Positions 33,866 to 42,914 are shown, counted from the first letter of the stretch. The stretch is DNA of 64,000 nucleotides from Faucicola osloensis_C (GCA_019353055.1 JABAHL010000005.1:1-64000); one strand, 5' to 3'. Program-made: numbers and translations. The notes: generated from the letters alone by a model not told the origin.

Positions 33866-34666
33866 TTAACTTTGATAAAAATTAACTTTGATAAAATTGT
33901 GAGAGATATCAAACGAGGTCAATGGTAGCGGGCGCAATTTGGTTAACTGGCTTAGCAACACTTTGGCATCGGTTGACAGTTTTTGCCCCGTTTGCCAAAA
34001 CTTCAGCGCTTGGGCTTGGACATCGGCTTCAAAAGTGCTCTGACTGGTATCAAAATCAGCAAACAAATTATCTTTAGACACGCTAAAGGGTTTGTTGCAA
34101 GCGAGCGTCAATAAACATTCAATCGCTTGCGGCAGGATTTCTACTTGTTCAAACTGTTGCTGCTGCTGTTCATTACGTCCATCGGGCGCATACCAGTAGC
34201 CAAAATCATTGAGCAATCGGCGTTTTTGACCTGCCATACACCAATGGCTAATTTCATGCAAGGCACTGGCAAAAAATCCATGGGCAAACACAATTTTGGC
34301 AGGCTCAGTATCAGTCGCGGCAAAATATTCAGGCTCATGTCCGCCTTTGACCAAAATCGTATCACGATGGCAAAACCACCGTTTGAACCAACCTATCAGC
34401 CATTGCACTTGTAATGCTTCCACCGATACCCATTGATAGTCAGTCAAAGGGCGATTTTTTGTCTTTGATACATTGGCGAGTGCGGGCACAAAATTAACCC
34501 TTAATGCTAAATGCGCCCTTTGTTGGTCAATCACAGTTGTGTCAACATCATTGGCTAACACAGGCGCTACTGCGAATTGGCTGACAAAAGGCAGCGTCAT
34601 AAAGGGAAAAATAGCAAGGGTTGGTGGTGATATTGGTGCAGATATGGGCGATAGGTGTGTGGACAT
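33866..34666 (-). CDS. epmC: elongation factor P hydroxylase (EpmC/YfcM-like)
   Basis: A 266-residue protein matching EpmC over its last 175 residues: ILVKGGHEPEYFAA, FAHGFFASALHEISHWC (metal-binding His and Glu), AGQKRRLLNDFGYWYAPDGR, FEQVEILPQAIE and DNLFADFD. EpmC hydroxylates the beta-lysylated Lys of elongation factor P. The E. coli protein has about 182 residues, so there is an N-terminal extension of about 80 residues with no clear function. The start is uncertain; ATG at 34666 and ATG at 34600 are both possible and neither has a good ribosome binding site. No epmA or epmB is nearby. The last codons lie in a short duplication. Confidence 0.88.
   Translation of the reverse strand: MSTHLSPISAPISPPTLAIFPFMTLPFVSQFAVAPVLANDVDTTVIDQQRAHLALRVNFVPALANVSKTKNRPLTDYQWVSVEALQVQWLIGWFKRWFCHRDTILVKGGHEPEYFAATDTEPAKIVFAHGFFASALHEISHWCMAGQKRRLLNDFGYWYAPDGRNEQQQQQFEQVEILPQAIECLLTLACNKPFSVSKDNLFADFDTSQSTFEADVQAQALKFWQTGQKLSTDAKVLLSQLTKLRPLPLTSFDISHNFIKVNFYQS
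33868..33900. repeat. direct duplication at the epmC 3' end
   Basis: TTAACTTTGATAAAA occurs twice in tandem with a period of about 16 bases, covering the last codons of epmC (VNFYQS-stop). Confidence 0.85.
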
Positions 34667-34810
34667 AGCAAAAGTAGGGTTGATAAAAATTGCTATTATA
34701 CAATTTAACAGCCCGCATCGACTAGGAAATCACGCCTACAACATGCTACCATGCAATGGACGTCAGTATGCTTTATACTACAACGCAACATAACTAACAG
34801 GAGCGGTGAA

Positions 34811-35443
34811 ATGACGCTACATTCTTCATCAAACGTACTAGTACAATCATCGCAAGATGTACCGACAACTGCCCCATCTAAGACCGCCAATAACACCACC
34901 AGTGAGATTGGCTCTAGTGCCAGCTTGGTGAAGTTTATTGATTTGGCACGTTGGGAGCATAACAACGATAACCATTATCACTGGGAAGGCAAGGTGAGTC
35001 TCAAGGATTTGCCACGTATCTATGCCTTGGGTGATGAACATCATGACAACGATCAGCCACTGGATGTGATACTAGATATTCAGAAAAAAGGGGACGTGGT
35101 ATTTTGGCAATTACACACCACGGGCGTGCTTTGGCAAACCTGCCAGCGCTGTCTAGATCCCGTCGCAGTGAGTCTGGATGTCGATAGTGAGCTTGCACTG
35201 CTTGAAGATGAAAATCACGTCGCATTGCTTGATGAAGGCACAGAAATCATCCTGATTGATGAGCTAACCGATGACAATAAACTGTGGCTATTATCGATGA
35301 TTGAAGATGAGTTATTGGTGGATTTGCCATTAGCGCCCAAGCATGACGACTGCGAAATGGCAGTGACTGAGGTGGGTGAGTTGCCACAGGCAGTGGCGGA
35401 AAAAGAAAATCCGTTTGCGGTACTGGCAAGCCTAAAAAGTTAA
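34811..35443 (+). CDS. yceD: YceD family protein (DUF177)
   Basis: A 210-residue protein of the YceD/DUF177 family, whose gene commonly precedes rpmF and which is linked to 23S rRNA accumulation. The core shows FIDLARWEHNNDNHYHWEGKV-type sequence, the Cys pair in LWQTCQRCLDPV, the acidic segment VDSELALLEDE and the C-terminal DLPLAPKHDDC. The longest frame starts at 34751, but ATG 34811 follows AGGAGCGGTGAA, an excellent ribosome binding site. rpmF lies 246 bases downstream, a wider gap than usual. Confidence 0.9.
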   Translation: MTLHSSSNVLVQSSQDVPTTAPSKTANNTTSEIGSSASLVKFIDLARWEHNNDNHYHWEGKVSLKDLPRIYALGDEHHDNDQPLDVILDIQKKGDVVFWQLHTTGVLWQTCQRCLDPVAVSLDVDSELALLEDENHVALLDEGTEIILIDELTDDNKLWLLSMIEDELLVDLPLAPKHDDCEMAVTEVGELPQAVAEKENPFAVLASLKS

Positions 35444-35689
35444 TAACAACCACACCGTTATATACGCTGTCATACACGTAGTAACAAAAACTTGCCACTA
35501 AATATCGGTTAAGGCTTTGCTAAATGGGTTTTTTTACGTATAATATGGCGTTTATAAATTTATCTGATTGTCTGTTCCAATAGTTTGCCTTATATCCATG
35601 CCAAATATCGATGTCAAGATGTTTGCATGATGATGTAATGAGGTTAAGGGAACGATGTTTTAATAGCGAGAAGCACAGGAGCTAACCTC

Positions 35690-35875
35690 ATGGCTGTTCA
35701 ACAAAACCGTAAAAGCCGTTCACGCCGTGATATGCGTCGTTCACACGACCGCATCACAATCAATGCTGTTGCTGTAGATGCAACTACCGGTGAAAAACAC
35801 ATCCGTCACCATGCGACCAAAGACGGTTTTTACCGTGGTCGTCAATTATTCAAAGTAGCAATCGTTGCTGAATAA
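35690..35875 (+). CDS. rpmF: 50S ribosomal protein L32
   Basis: A 61-residue basic ribosomal protein with the family start MAVQQNRKSRSRRDMRRSHD and the domain that follows (GEKHIRHHATKDGFYRGRQL). This is the form without the zinc-binding Cys residues, as in many Proteobacteria. CAGGAGCTAACCTC gives a ribosome binding site. It lies after yceD and before fabD, but plsX and fabH, which often sit between rpmF and fabD, are absent here. It has its own terminator. Confidence 0.97.
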   Translation: MAVQQNRKSRSRRDMRRSHDRITINAVAVDATTGEKHIRHHATKDGFYRGRQLFKVAIVAE

Positions 35876-35926
35876 TTAACGCAAAATGCAGGGCTTTGAC
35901 AGGGCTTAGTATGTATTGGCTAAGCA

Positions 35927-35963
35927 TAAAAAAGGCTGGTGAATTATCATCAGCCTTTTTTTA
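35927..35963 (+). terminator. terminator after rpmF
   Basis: AAAAAGGCTG pairs with CAGCCTTTTT; the T run continues past the stem. Confidence 0.88.
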
Positions 35964-36243
35964 TTTGTTTTTTATGTAAAAATACCCGAAAGAAAAAGCT
36001 AGAATTTTTTTTTCAATATGCCATAATAATCAGAGTACAATTGTACACATAAATTTATTGGATTACTTTTGCCTGCTGGCTGGATAGTAAGTTATATGAT
36101 TGCCAGTCAAGTTTGATAAGCCTATAACGTCAATCCAAGCTACTGACACCATTTTGATTTTGCTGATAACTTTTGGTAAAGTAATCGACCAAAAAATAGC
36201 CTGAGCAAATTTTTTAACCGTATTTTTTAGCAGTCTAGTAGAC

Positions 36244-36286
36244 GCAATACAACATAAGCAGTACAACATAGGCAGTACAATATAAT
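36244..36286. repeat. three-copy 14-bp repeat before fabD
   Basis: GCAATACAACATAA, GCAGTACAACATAG and GCAGTACAATATAA follow each other directly. It is a degenerate tandem array ending about 14 bases before the fabD start. Confidence 0.85.
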
Positions 36287-36299
36287 AAGTTAGGACATT

Positions 36300-37319
36300 A
36301 TGGATAACCCAATACAAACCCAAGCCAGCGCAAATCAACCAGCCAATTCATCACAATATAATGCTGCATCTATGAAATATGCTGTGATTTTTCCAGGACA
36401 AGGCTCGCAGAGTGTGGGCATGCTACACGATTGGGCAGCCCAGTATCCCACTGTCAAAGCAACGTTTGATGAAGCCTCAACAGCGCTTGGGTTTGACTTG
36501 TGGGCGATATGCCAAGGGGCGTCAGGTGCCGCGTCTTTGGATGATACCGCGTATACCCAACCTGCGTTATTGACCGCTAGTATGGCGATTTGGCGGGTGC
36601 TGCGCGACGAGCTTGATTTACAGCCGGCATATGTTGCCGGGCATTCACTGGGTGAATACAGTGCGCTGTGTGCCGCTGGGGTATTGAGTTTGGCAGATGC
36701 TGTAAAGCTGGTGCATCAACGCGGTCAGTATATGAGCGCCGCCATGCAATCACAAACAGGTAAAATGGCAGCGATTTTAGGTCTGCCCGATGAAGATGTA
36801 CAACAAATATGTGACGCTGTGGTAGCGGCGCATACGCAGGCAGTGGTCAGTCCAGCCAATTTTAATGCGCCAGGGCAAGTGGTGATTGCAGGCAATGTGG
36901 CAGGCGTGGATTTAGCGTCAGAGAAAATCGCTTCACTCGGTAAAAAAAGCATGCCGCTAAAAGTCAGTGTACCGTCACATTGCCAGCTGATGACGCCTGC
37001 CACCGATAAGCTTGCCGCAGAATTAGAAAATGTGACATTTAACCCACCCAGCATTCCTGTGATACAAAATCGCCATGCGCGGGTAGAAACCGATGTGACC
37101 GCAATCAAACAAGCCTTGATTGAGCAGCTCAATATGCCGGTATTGTGGTCGACTATTGAGAATAATTTAGCAGACGCACAAGTCAGCTTACAAATCGAAT
37201 GTGGCAGCGGTAGCGTGCTGACAGGACTAGCCAAACGCCAAGCGCAGAAAATTAACACACTAGCGACCGATACAGTTGCCAAACTAGACAATATAAAACA
37301 ACAACTATCAGCCCAATAA
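36300..37319 (+). CDS. fabD: malonyl-CoA-ACP transacylase
   Basis: Transfers malonyl from CoA to acyl carrier protein at the start of fatty acid elongation. Motifs: FPGQGSQSVGM, the nucleophile elbow GHSLGEYSALCAAG, QRGQYMSAAM, and the catalytic His in VPSHCQLM. The usual family start is MKYAVIFPGQGSQ at 36372, but that ATG has no ribosome binding site, whereas the ATG at 36300 follows GTTAGGACATT; a 24-residue N-terminal extension is therefore likely. fabG follows 17 bases downstream and is surely co-transcribed. Confidence 0.96.
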   Translation: MDNPIQTQASANQPANSSQYNAASMKYAVIFPGQGSQSVGMLHDWAAQYPTVKATFDEASTALGFDLWAICQGASGAASLDDTAYTQPALLTASMAIWRVLRDELDLQPAYVAGHSLGEYSALCAAGVLSLADAVKLVHQRGQYMSAAMQSQTGKMAAILGLPDEDVQQICDAVVAAHTQAVVSPANFNAPGQVVIAGNVAGVDLASEKIASLGKKSMPLKVSVPSHCQLMTPATDKLAAELENVTFNPPSIPVIQNRHARVETDVTAIKQALIEQLNMPVLWSTIENNLADAQVSLQIECGSGSVLTGLAKRQAQKINTLATDTVAKLDNIKQQLSAQ

Positions 37320-37336
37320 AAAAATAAAGGAAGTAT

Positions 37337-38065
37337 ATGACTCAACGTATTGCATTAGTGACAGGCGCTAGCCGTGGGATTGGTCAAGCAATCGCCAAAC
37401 GTCTGGCAAATGAGGGCTATCTTGTCATCGGCACTGCTACCAGTGAAAAAGGCGCAGCGGCAGTCAATGATTACCTACAAGAATTGGGGGGCGCAGGTCG
37501 TGTGCTTAATGTGCAAGATGCCGAGCAAATCAACCAGTTATTTGATAGCATTGAAAAAGAATTTGGCAATGTACAGGTACTAGTCAACAATGCCGGTATT
37601 ACCCAAGATGGTCTGCTCATGCGGATGGACGACAATGCCTGGGAGCGCGTGCTCGACGTGAATTTGACCTCGGTATTTCGTACCAGTAAACGCGCCATGA
37701 AAGGCATGATGAAAGCGCGGCAAGGTCGCATTATTAATATCACCTCAGTAGTCGCAGCGATGGGCAATGCCGGACAAACCAACTATACAGCAAGCAAAGC
37801 AGGCATTGAAGGCTTTACCCGCTCACTGGCTCGGGAGATTGGGTCACGCCAAATCACCGTCAACTGCGTTGCACCAGGCTTTATCGACACTGACATGACC
37901 AGCGAGCTTGATGAAGCATTGATTCAATCGATGCTTAATGCCGTTCCGCTAGCTAGACTGGGCAAACCTGAAGACATCGCCGCTGCGGTAAATTTCTTGG
38001 CAAGTGAAGAAGCAGGTTATATTACCGGCACCGTGCTGGATGTCAATGGCGGCATGTACATGTAA
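37337..38065 (+). CDS. fabG: 3-oxoacyl-ACP reductase
   Basis: NADPH-dependent short-chain dehydrogenase of fatty acid elongation. It shows the cofactor motif TGASRGIG (residues about 9-16), NNAG, the catalytic Ser in NITSVV, and YTASKAG with the Tyr-Lys pair, plus the terminal VNGGMYM. At 242 residues it is typical. AAAGGAAGTAT supplies the ribosome binding site. It sits between fabD and acpP, which makes it the housekeeping FabG. Confidence 0.97.
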   Translation: MTQRIALVTGASRGIGQAIAKRLANEGYLVIGTATSEKGAAAVNDYLQELGGAGRVLNVQDAEQINQLFDSIEKEFGNVQVLVNNAGITQDGLLMRMDDNAWERVLDVNLTSVFRTSKRAMKGMMKARQGRIINITSVVAAMGNAGQTNYTASKAGIEGFTRSLAREIGSRQITVNCVAPGFIDTDMTSELDEALIQSMLNAVPLARLGKPEDIAAAVNFLASEEAGYITGTVLDVNGGMYM

Positions 38066-38098
38066 ATGGATTAGCCTGCCAAACACCAACCTAATGAG

Positions 38099-38141
38099 CC
38101 TTAAAATGCAGTTTTTGAACTTAAAATATAGTTTTTGAAAT
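38099..38141. repeat. 20-bp direct duplication between fabG and acpP
   Basis: CTTAAAATGCAGTTTTTGAA is followed at once by CTTAAAATATAGTTTTTGAA, two copies differing at two bases. Confidence 0.88.
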
Positions 38142-38248
38142 AGTAACAGGTTGCATTATTTTATTTTGAAATAGGCAATGAGCATGATAATATGCTCTAA
38201 TATGTAGTTTACTCGATATATCATATACCCCAATGCAAGGAGAGAAGC

Positions 38249-38491
38249 ATGAGTAACGAAATCGAACAAAAAGTAAAAGCCGCAGTAGCTGAGCAATTAG
38301 GCGTGAATGCAGAAGACATCAAAAATGAATCTTCATTCATGGATGACCTCGGTGCAGACTCACTTGACCTTGTTGAATTGGTGATGTCTTTTGAAAACGA
38401 ATTTGGTATTACCATTCCTGATGAAGACAGCGCACAATTAACCACGGTGCAAAGTGCTATCAGCTACGTACAATCAAAATTGGCTAACTAA
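38249..38491 (+). CDS. acpP: acyl carrier protein
   Basis: An 80-residue acidic carrier of growing acyl chains. The phosphopantetheine site is Ser in DDLGADSLDLVELV. Helical layout and length are normal. CAAGGAGAGAAGC gives a strong ribosome binding site, as expected for a highly expressed gene. The 183-base gap to fabG, with a duplicated element, may hold a separate promoter. Confidence 0.98.
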   Translation: MSNEIEQKVKAAVAEQLGVNAEDIKNESSFMDDLGADSLDLVELVMSFENEFGITIPDEDSAQLTTVQSAISYVQSKLAN

Positions 38492-38545
38492 TTGCTAGTT
38501 ATTTAATTTAGCAGCTTACTTATTATTTAGTTTAGCGGCATTTTA

Positions 38546-38578
38546 CCCCAGTTTTAGCGATAAAATTGGGGTTTTTAT
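38546..38578 (+). terminator. terminator after acpP
   Basis: CCCCAGTTTT and AAAATTGGGG pair with a short loop, followed by TTTTTATT. Confidence 0.82.
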
Positions 38579-39435
38579 TGGTTTAAAATCAGCTCCAACA
38601 CAAACTTCGTCCCAATAAACGCCAAGCCAAGTAAAATCACACCATATAGCGTCATATTAGCCGCGCGTTGACCTCGCCAACCAAAGCGCCAATGTCCAAC
38701 CAATAACGCCCCAAATACTAGCCAAGACAACAGACTAAACACAGTTTTGTGTACCAAATGCTGCGCCAATAAATTGGTGGTATCGATAAAGCCCAACAAC
38801 AGCGAAATCGACAATAGTGTAAAACCCACAGTAATCATATCAAACAGCAAGGCTTCCATGCTTTGGAGTGAAGGTAGTTTATCGACCCAGACCCGGTGAA
38901 AGGTTTGACGTTTGAGTTCGCTGATTTGTAGCCGCAGCATAATCGCGGCAATCGCTGCCATAAATAGTACCGAATAGGCAGCCAAAGACATGATGATATG
39001 GGCTTGTAAGATAGGACTGATGGTTGATAACGGGTGATACGGGGCATCGCCAAAAAAACCAATCATCATGCCCAAAAATGCCAACGGCGTTGCCAAAATC
39101 CCAAGCGGCAAAATTTGGCGATAAAGACAAAATCCCCAATAAAATAACAGCATAAACAATGTCGTCAACGACACGACATTAAAAATATTAAAGTTTAGCC
39201 CCCCTTGGGTAATGATATCAGGATATAACACCACCGCATGACCCAATAACCCAATCAGCAATTGCCCAAGCACCATGCCTTTACGGATGGGCTTTTGTTG
39301 CGAAACTGCCCACATCAAATAGACGGTAGTTAAGCCATAACAGACTAACGCAAGTACAAAGATTACAAACACCCTAGCCTCATCAAAAATCATCAAATAC
39401 GTGCAAAATGCGATGGTTATACTAACATGACCCAT
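38575..39435 (-). CDS. ypjD: cytochrome c assembly-like membrane protein (YpjD/CcsA family)
   Basis: A 286-residue integral membrane protein with about eight hydrophobic segments. It resembles the YpjD/HemX branch of the CcsA family; the conserved stretches are LQAHIIMSLAAYSVLFMAAIAA and LPSLQSMEALLFDMITVGF. Its gene sits divergently next to ffh in many Proteobacteria, as it does here. It lacks the WGxxWxWD haem-handling motif of CcmC/CcmF, so a direct role in cytochrome c maturation is doubtful. ATG at 39435 is the longest start; an internal ATG at 39393 is possible. Confidence 0.85.
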   Translation of the reverse strand: MGHVSITIAFCTYLMIFDEARVFVIFVLALVCYGLTTVYLMWAVSQQKPIRKGMVLGQLLIGLLGHAVVLYPDIITQGGLNFNIFNVVSLTTLFMLLFYWGFCLYRQILPLGILATPLAFLGMMIGFFGDAPYHPLSTISPILQAHIIMSLAAYSVLFMAAIAAIMLRLQISELKRQTFHRVWVDKLPSLQSMEALLFDMITVGFTLLSISLLLGFIDTTNLLAQHLVHKTVFSLLSWLVFGALLVGHWRFGWRGQRAANMTLYGVILLGLAFIGTKFVLELILNQ

Positions 39436-39537
39436 GCAACAAATCGCGATTTTATCGGTATTATATTAGCAGTTTTAGCTAATTTAGCATAAAATAGTAA
39501 GATTATAAAATTGATAGCAATAGATTAGAGAAATTAT

Positions 39538-41004
39538 ATGTTTGAAACCTTAACCGAACGCCTGTCGACGAGTTTGCGTAGTATCTCTGGTACAGGGCAG
39601 CTAACTGAAGACAACATCAAAGACACCTTGCGTGAAGTGCGTATGGCACTACTAGAAGCTGATGTCGCCTTGCCAGTGACGCGTGATTTTGTGTCACGGG
39701 TAAAAGACAAAGCCCTAGGTCAAGAAGTCCTTAAAGAACTCGCCCCAGGTCAAGCCTTTGTCAAAATCGTCTATGACGAACTGACCGAGATGATGGGCAG
39801 TGCGAACCAATCACTGGAAATGACAGGCAAACCACCCGTTGTCTATCTACTAGCGGGTTTGCAAGGGGCGGGCAAAACTACCACAGCCGGTAAACTTGCC
39901 AAATATCTGCAAGAGCGCCATAAGAAAAAGGTCATGCTAGTCTCTGCCGACGTCTATCGCCCCGCGGCAATCAAGCAGCTTGAGCAAGTCGCTGAGCAAG
40001 TCAAAGCCAGTTTTGTGCCATCAAGTGCTGACCAAAACCCGATTGATATCGCCAAACGTGCCATCGAGCAAGCCAAAGTACAGTTTCAAGATATTTTGAT
40101 TATCGATACCGCAGGTCGTCTGCACATCGACGAAGCCATGATGGATGAAATCAAAGCCTTAACCGCAGCCGTCACCCCGTCAGAAACCTTATTTGTCGTT
40201 GACTCAATGACCGGTCAAGATGCAGCAAATACTGCAAAAGCCTTTAATGATGCGCTACCTTTGACCGGCGTGATTTTGACCAAGACTGACGGCGATGCGC
40301 GCGGTGGTGCGGCGTTGTCGGTACGTGCCATCACTGGCAAACCGATCAAATTTTTGGGTCGTGGTGAAAAACTTGATGCGCTTGAGCCCTTCCACCCTGA
40401 GCGTGTGGCACAGCGTATCTTGGGTATGGGTGACGTGTTGTCACTGGTCGAAGAAGTCGAGCAAAAAATTGACCGCGAAAAAGCGGAAAAAATGGCGAAA
40501 AAAATCCAAAAAGGCGGCGAGTTTGACCTTGAGGATTTGCTAACCCAATTCCAACAAATGAAGAATTTGGGCGGCATGGCGGGCTTCTTGGATAAAATGC
40601 CAGGCATGAGCGGTGCAGATGTGCAAAAAGCGGTATCAGATGCCAAACCCGAAGAAAAGGTCAAAGAAATGGAAGCACTCATTCATTCCATGACCCCATT
40701 TGAACGTAAAAATCCCGATAAAATCAACCCAAGCCGTAAACGCCGTATCGCGGCAGGCGCGGGTAAAGACGTACAGCACGTCAATCAGCTGTTAAAACAG
40801 CACAAGCAAATGGCAAAAATGATGAAGATGCTATCTGACCCATCGGGCATCAGCAAAATGATGAAAGCGGTGCAAGGGTTGACCAAAGGCATGGGCGGTG
40901 GCGGTGGTCCATTATTTGGACAAAACAACCAAGCAGGCGCAAATGCTACGACAGTTAACGGTCAAGCCAATCCAGTTGCGCCAAAATTCAAAACCCGTTT
41001 TTAA
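39538..41004 (+). CDS. ffh: signal recognition particle protein Ffh
   Basis: GTPase that targets inner-membrane proteins co-translationally together with 4.5S RNA and FtsY. The N domain is followed by the G domain (GLQGAGKTTTAGKLA, DVYRPAAIKQLEQ, DTAGRLHID, TKTDGDARGGAALS) and the Met-rich M domain (GGMAGFLDKMPGM, KMMKMLSDPSGISKMMKAV). At 488 residues it is slightly longer than E. coli Ffh because of a C-terminal Asn/Ala/Gly-rich tail. Divergent from ypjD. Confidence 0.98.
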   Translation: MFETLTERLSTSLRSISGTGQLTEDNIKDTLREVRMALLEADVALPVTRDFVSRVKDKALGQEVLKELAPGQAFVKIVYDELTEMMGSANQSLEMTGKPPVVYLLAGLQGAGKTTTAGKLAKYLQERHKKKVMLVSADVYRPAAIKQLEQVAEQVKASFVPSSADQNPIDIAKRAIEQAKVQFQDILIIDTAGRLHIDEAMMDEIKALTAAVTPSETLFVVDSMTGQDAANTAKAFNDALPLTGVILTKTDGDARGGAALSVRAITGKPIKFLGRGEKLDALEPFHPERVAQRILGMGDVLSLVEEVEQKIDREKAEKMAKKIQKGGEFDLEDLLTQFQQMKNLGGMAGFLDKMPGMSGADVQKAVSDAKPEEKVKEMEALIHSMTPFERKNPDKINPSRKRRIAAGAGKDVQHVNQLLKQHKQMAKMMKMLSDPSGISKMMKAVQGLTKGMGGGGGPLFGQNNQAGANATTVNGQANPVAPKFKTRF

Positions 41005-41026
41005 AAGTTTAATAGCAAAATTGTGC

Positions 41027-41059
41027 CCTCAAAGCCCGTATAAATTACGGGCTTTTTTA
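41027..41059 (+). terminator. terminator after ffh
   Basis: AAAGCCCGTA pairs with TACGGGCTTT across TAAAT, followed by TTTATT. Confidence 0.9.
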
Positions 41060-41184
41060 TTCAAATAAGGAATAATGAAAGTATTAAATATTCCAAGACA
41101 GTATAATTAAAAATCCTTACTATATTTTCAATCATTAAGCCATTGGATGTTTAGCTTGGCACTTTGAAAACTTATGAGGAAAAC

Positions 41185-42273
41185 ATGACAAACGCGAACC
41201 AAACTCACCCACTCACCACCCGTACTTACTCTAAAGGCAAAGTCTTGGCATTAGCGGGCATTTCAGTGATGGCAGTGGCAGGCTTAACTGCCTGCCAAAA
41301 AGCCCCGCCCAAAAACGAGAGTGCAGCCAGCGCTTCAGCATCTAATGGCAATGGTGTATCCTTGCTAAACGTATCTTACGACGTGTCCCGCGAGTTGTAT
41401 AAAGAATACAACCCGATTTTTACGGGGCAGCAAAAACAGACCGTCACTATCCAGCAGTCGCATGGCGGCTCAAGTAAACAAGCCTTGAGCGTGGCCAATG
41501 GGCTTAAAGCGGATGTGGTGACCATGAACCAAACCTCAGATGTAGAACTGCTGGTAAAAAAAGGCTTGGTGGATAAAAACTGGCAACAAGCGTTTCCCAA
41601 TAACGCGGTACCTTATACCAGCACCATGGTACTACTAGTTCGTAACAACAACCCCAAGCAAATCAAAGACTGGAATGACTTGGCAAAACCTGGTGTCAGT
41701 ATCGTGATTGCCAATCCAAAAACCAGTGGTACAGCGCGATATGGTTTCTTGGGAGCGTATGGATATGGCTTACACCACTTCAATAATGACGAAGCCAAGA
41801 CCAAAACGCTAGTGAAGCAAATTTTGAGCAATGTGGCAGTGTATGACAGTGGCGCAAGGGCAGCGACAACAAGCTTTTTACAACGAGAAATCGGTGATGT
41901 GCTGATTACCACAGAGAATGAAGCACAAATCACCAAAAAAGAATTTGCCGATAAAAACTTACAGATTATTTATCCCAGTTATTCGGTCAAGATTACTAAC
42001 CCTGTCGCTGTGGTGAATGCCGTTACCGAGCAAAAAGGTACGACTGAATTGGCAAAAGCCTATTTAAAAGGTTTGTGGGATACGCCTGCCCAAGAGATTA
42101 TGGCCAAGAATTATTTGCGCCCTGTGAATGCGGCGACTTTGGCAAAATACCAAAGCCAATTTCCTGCAATTGCCACGTTTGAGCCAAATCAAGTTTTTGG
42201 TAGTTGGGATGAGATCATGAGTAAGTTTTTTAAAGATGGCGCAATTTTTGACCAATTGGCGGTAAAAAAATAG
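41185..42273 (+). CDS. sulfate/thiosulfate ABC transporter substrate-binding lipoprotein
   Basis: A 362-residue solute-binding protein of the Sbp/CysP family. Visible motifs: LLNVSYDVSRELYKEYNP, the ligand loop QSHGGSSKQA, ADVVTMNQTSDVE, NPKTSGTARYGFLGAYGYG, and LITTENEA. The signal ends in lipobox LTAC, so it is a membrane-anchored lipoprotein rather than a free periplasmic protein. The longest frame starts at 41164, but ATG 41185 follows ATGAGGAAAAC, which fixes the start. No ABC permease or ATPase genes are beside it, so its transporter partners must be elsewhere. Sulfate versus thiosulfate cannot be decided. Confidence 0.92.
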   Translation: MTNANQTHPLTTRTYSKGKVLALAGISVMAVAGLTACQKAPPKNESAASASASNGNGVSLLNVSYDVSRELYKEYNPIFTGQQKQTVTIQQSHGGSSKQALSVANGLKADVVTMNQTSDVELLVKKGLVDKNWQQAFPNNAVPYTSTMVLLVRNNNPKQIKDWNDLAKPGVSIVIANPKTSGTARYGFLGAYGYGLHHFNNDEAKTKTLVKQILSNVAVYDSGARAATTSFLQREIGDVLITTENEAQITKKEFADKNLQIIYPSYSVKITNPVAVVNAVTEQKGTTELAKAYLKGLWDTPAQEIMAKNYLRPVNAATLAKYQSQFPAIATFEPNQVFGSWDEIMSKFFKDGAIFDQLAVKK

Positions 42274-42281
42274 CCGTGGCG

Positions 42282-42914
42282 CTAGCGATTAGCTAGAGTG
42301 GTTAAGTCATACTTTAAGGCATCAAAACACACATCGGCAGCAAAGCCCCGATATTGCAAAAATCGCAGTTGACGGGCTTTTTCTTTAGGCTCCGTCGGGA
42401 TGGCATCACCGTATTTTCTTACCCGTGCTGCCACCGCTTGGGCAAGCCAATCCACTTCATAGGCCTCATTTGTGTCGTCATCCGCCATATCTGATTCGAT
42501 ATCATTGAGTAATAAATCCTCAAAAAAATCATTGTGCATCTCAATCCATGCATTAATCGCACTGACCGAACGGACGGTGGTTAAGCCGTGTTTTTTTAAC
42601 GTTTGAAAAATCCGCTGGGTACCATGCTGCTTGCCGATACCTTCTTTGATTAATGCCGATGTCATACGCTCATCGCTTTGATAGCCTTCTGCTTCAAATT
42701 CGCTCAAAAGCGCTTCGATAGCCGCCTCATCACATCCTTTTGCCAACAGTTTATCCCGCAGCTCTTTTTTAGACTGCTCACGCCGCCCAAGATAATAAAA
42801 CGCGAGCCAACGCATGTAGCTCTCGGCTTTAAGCTTGTCATGGTAAGCTTGGCGTTGTTCATCAGTCATTAACTGATTTTCGATAGTTTCTAACAAGGAT
42901 TTAGGATCTGGCAT
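42282..42914 (-). CDS. recX: RecX family regulatory protein
   Basis: A 210-residue all-helical protein that modulates RecA filaments. Family segments: RWLAFYYLGRREQSKKELRDKLLAKGCD, FEAEGYQSDERMTSALIKEGIGKQHG, LKKHGL and RFLQYRGFAADVCFDALKY. It is longer than the E. coli protein (about 166) because of an acidic insert (DIESDMADDDTNEAYEVD). It lies downstream of recA on the same strand, with a terminator hairpin between, so RecX would be made by partial read-through. Confidence 0.92.
   Translation of the reverse strand: MPDPKSLLETIENQLMTDEQRQAYHDKLKAESYMRWLAFYYLGRREQSKKELRDKLLAKGCDEAAIEALLSEFEAEGYQSDERMTSALIKEGIGKQHGTQRIFQTLKKHGLTTVRSVSAINAWIEMHNDFFEDLLLNDIESDMADDDTNEAYEVDWLAQAVAARVRKYGDAIPTEPKEKARQLRFLQYRGFAADVCFDALKYDLTTLANR

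Larger units (their letters stand above)
35876..36299. other. intergenic region between rpmF and fabD
   Basis: 424 bases without a recognisable gene. It holds the rpmF terminator (35927-35963), a GCTTAG/CTAAGC inverted repeat (35905-35926), an AT-rich stretch (about 35960-36060) that may contain the fabD promoter, and a three-copy 14-bp repeat at 36244-36286 just before fabD. Confidence 0.6.

Noticed and set aside
36244..36286. CRISPR-like array
   Set aside because: The repeats are directly adjacent without spacers and number only three; no cas gene is present.
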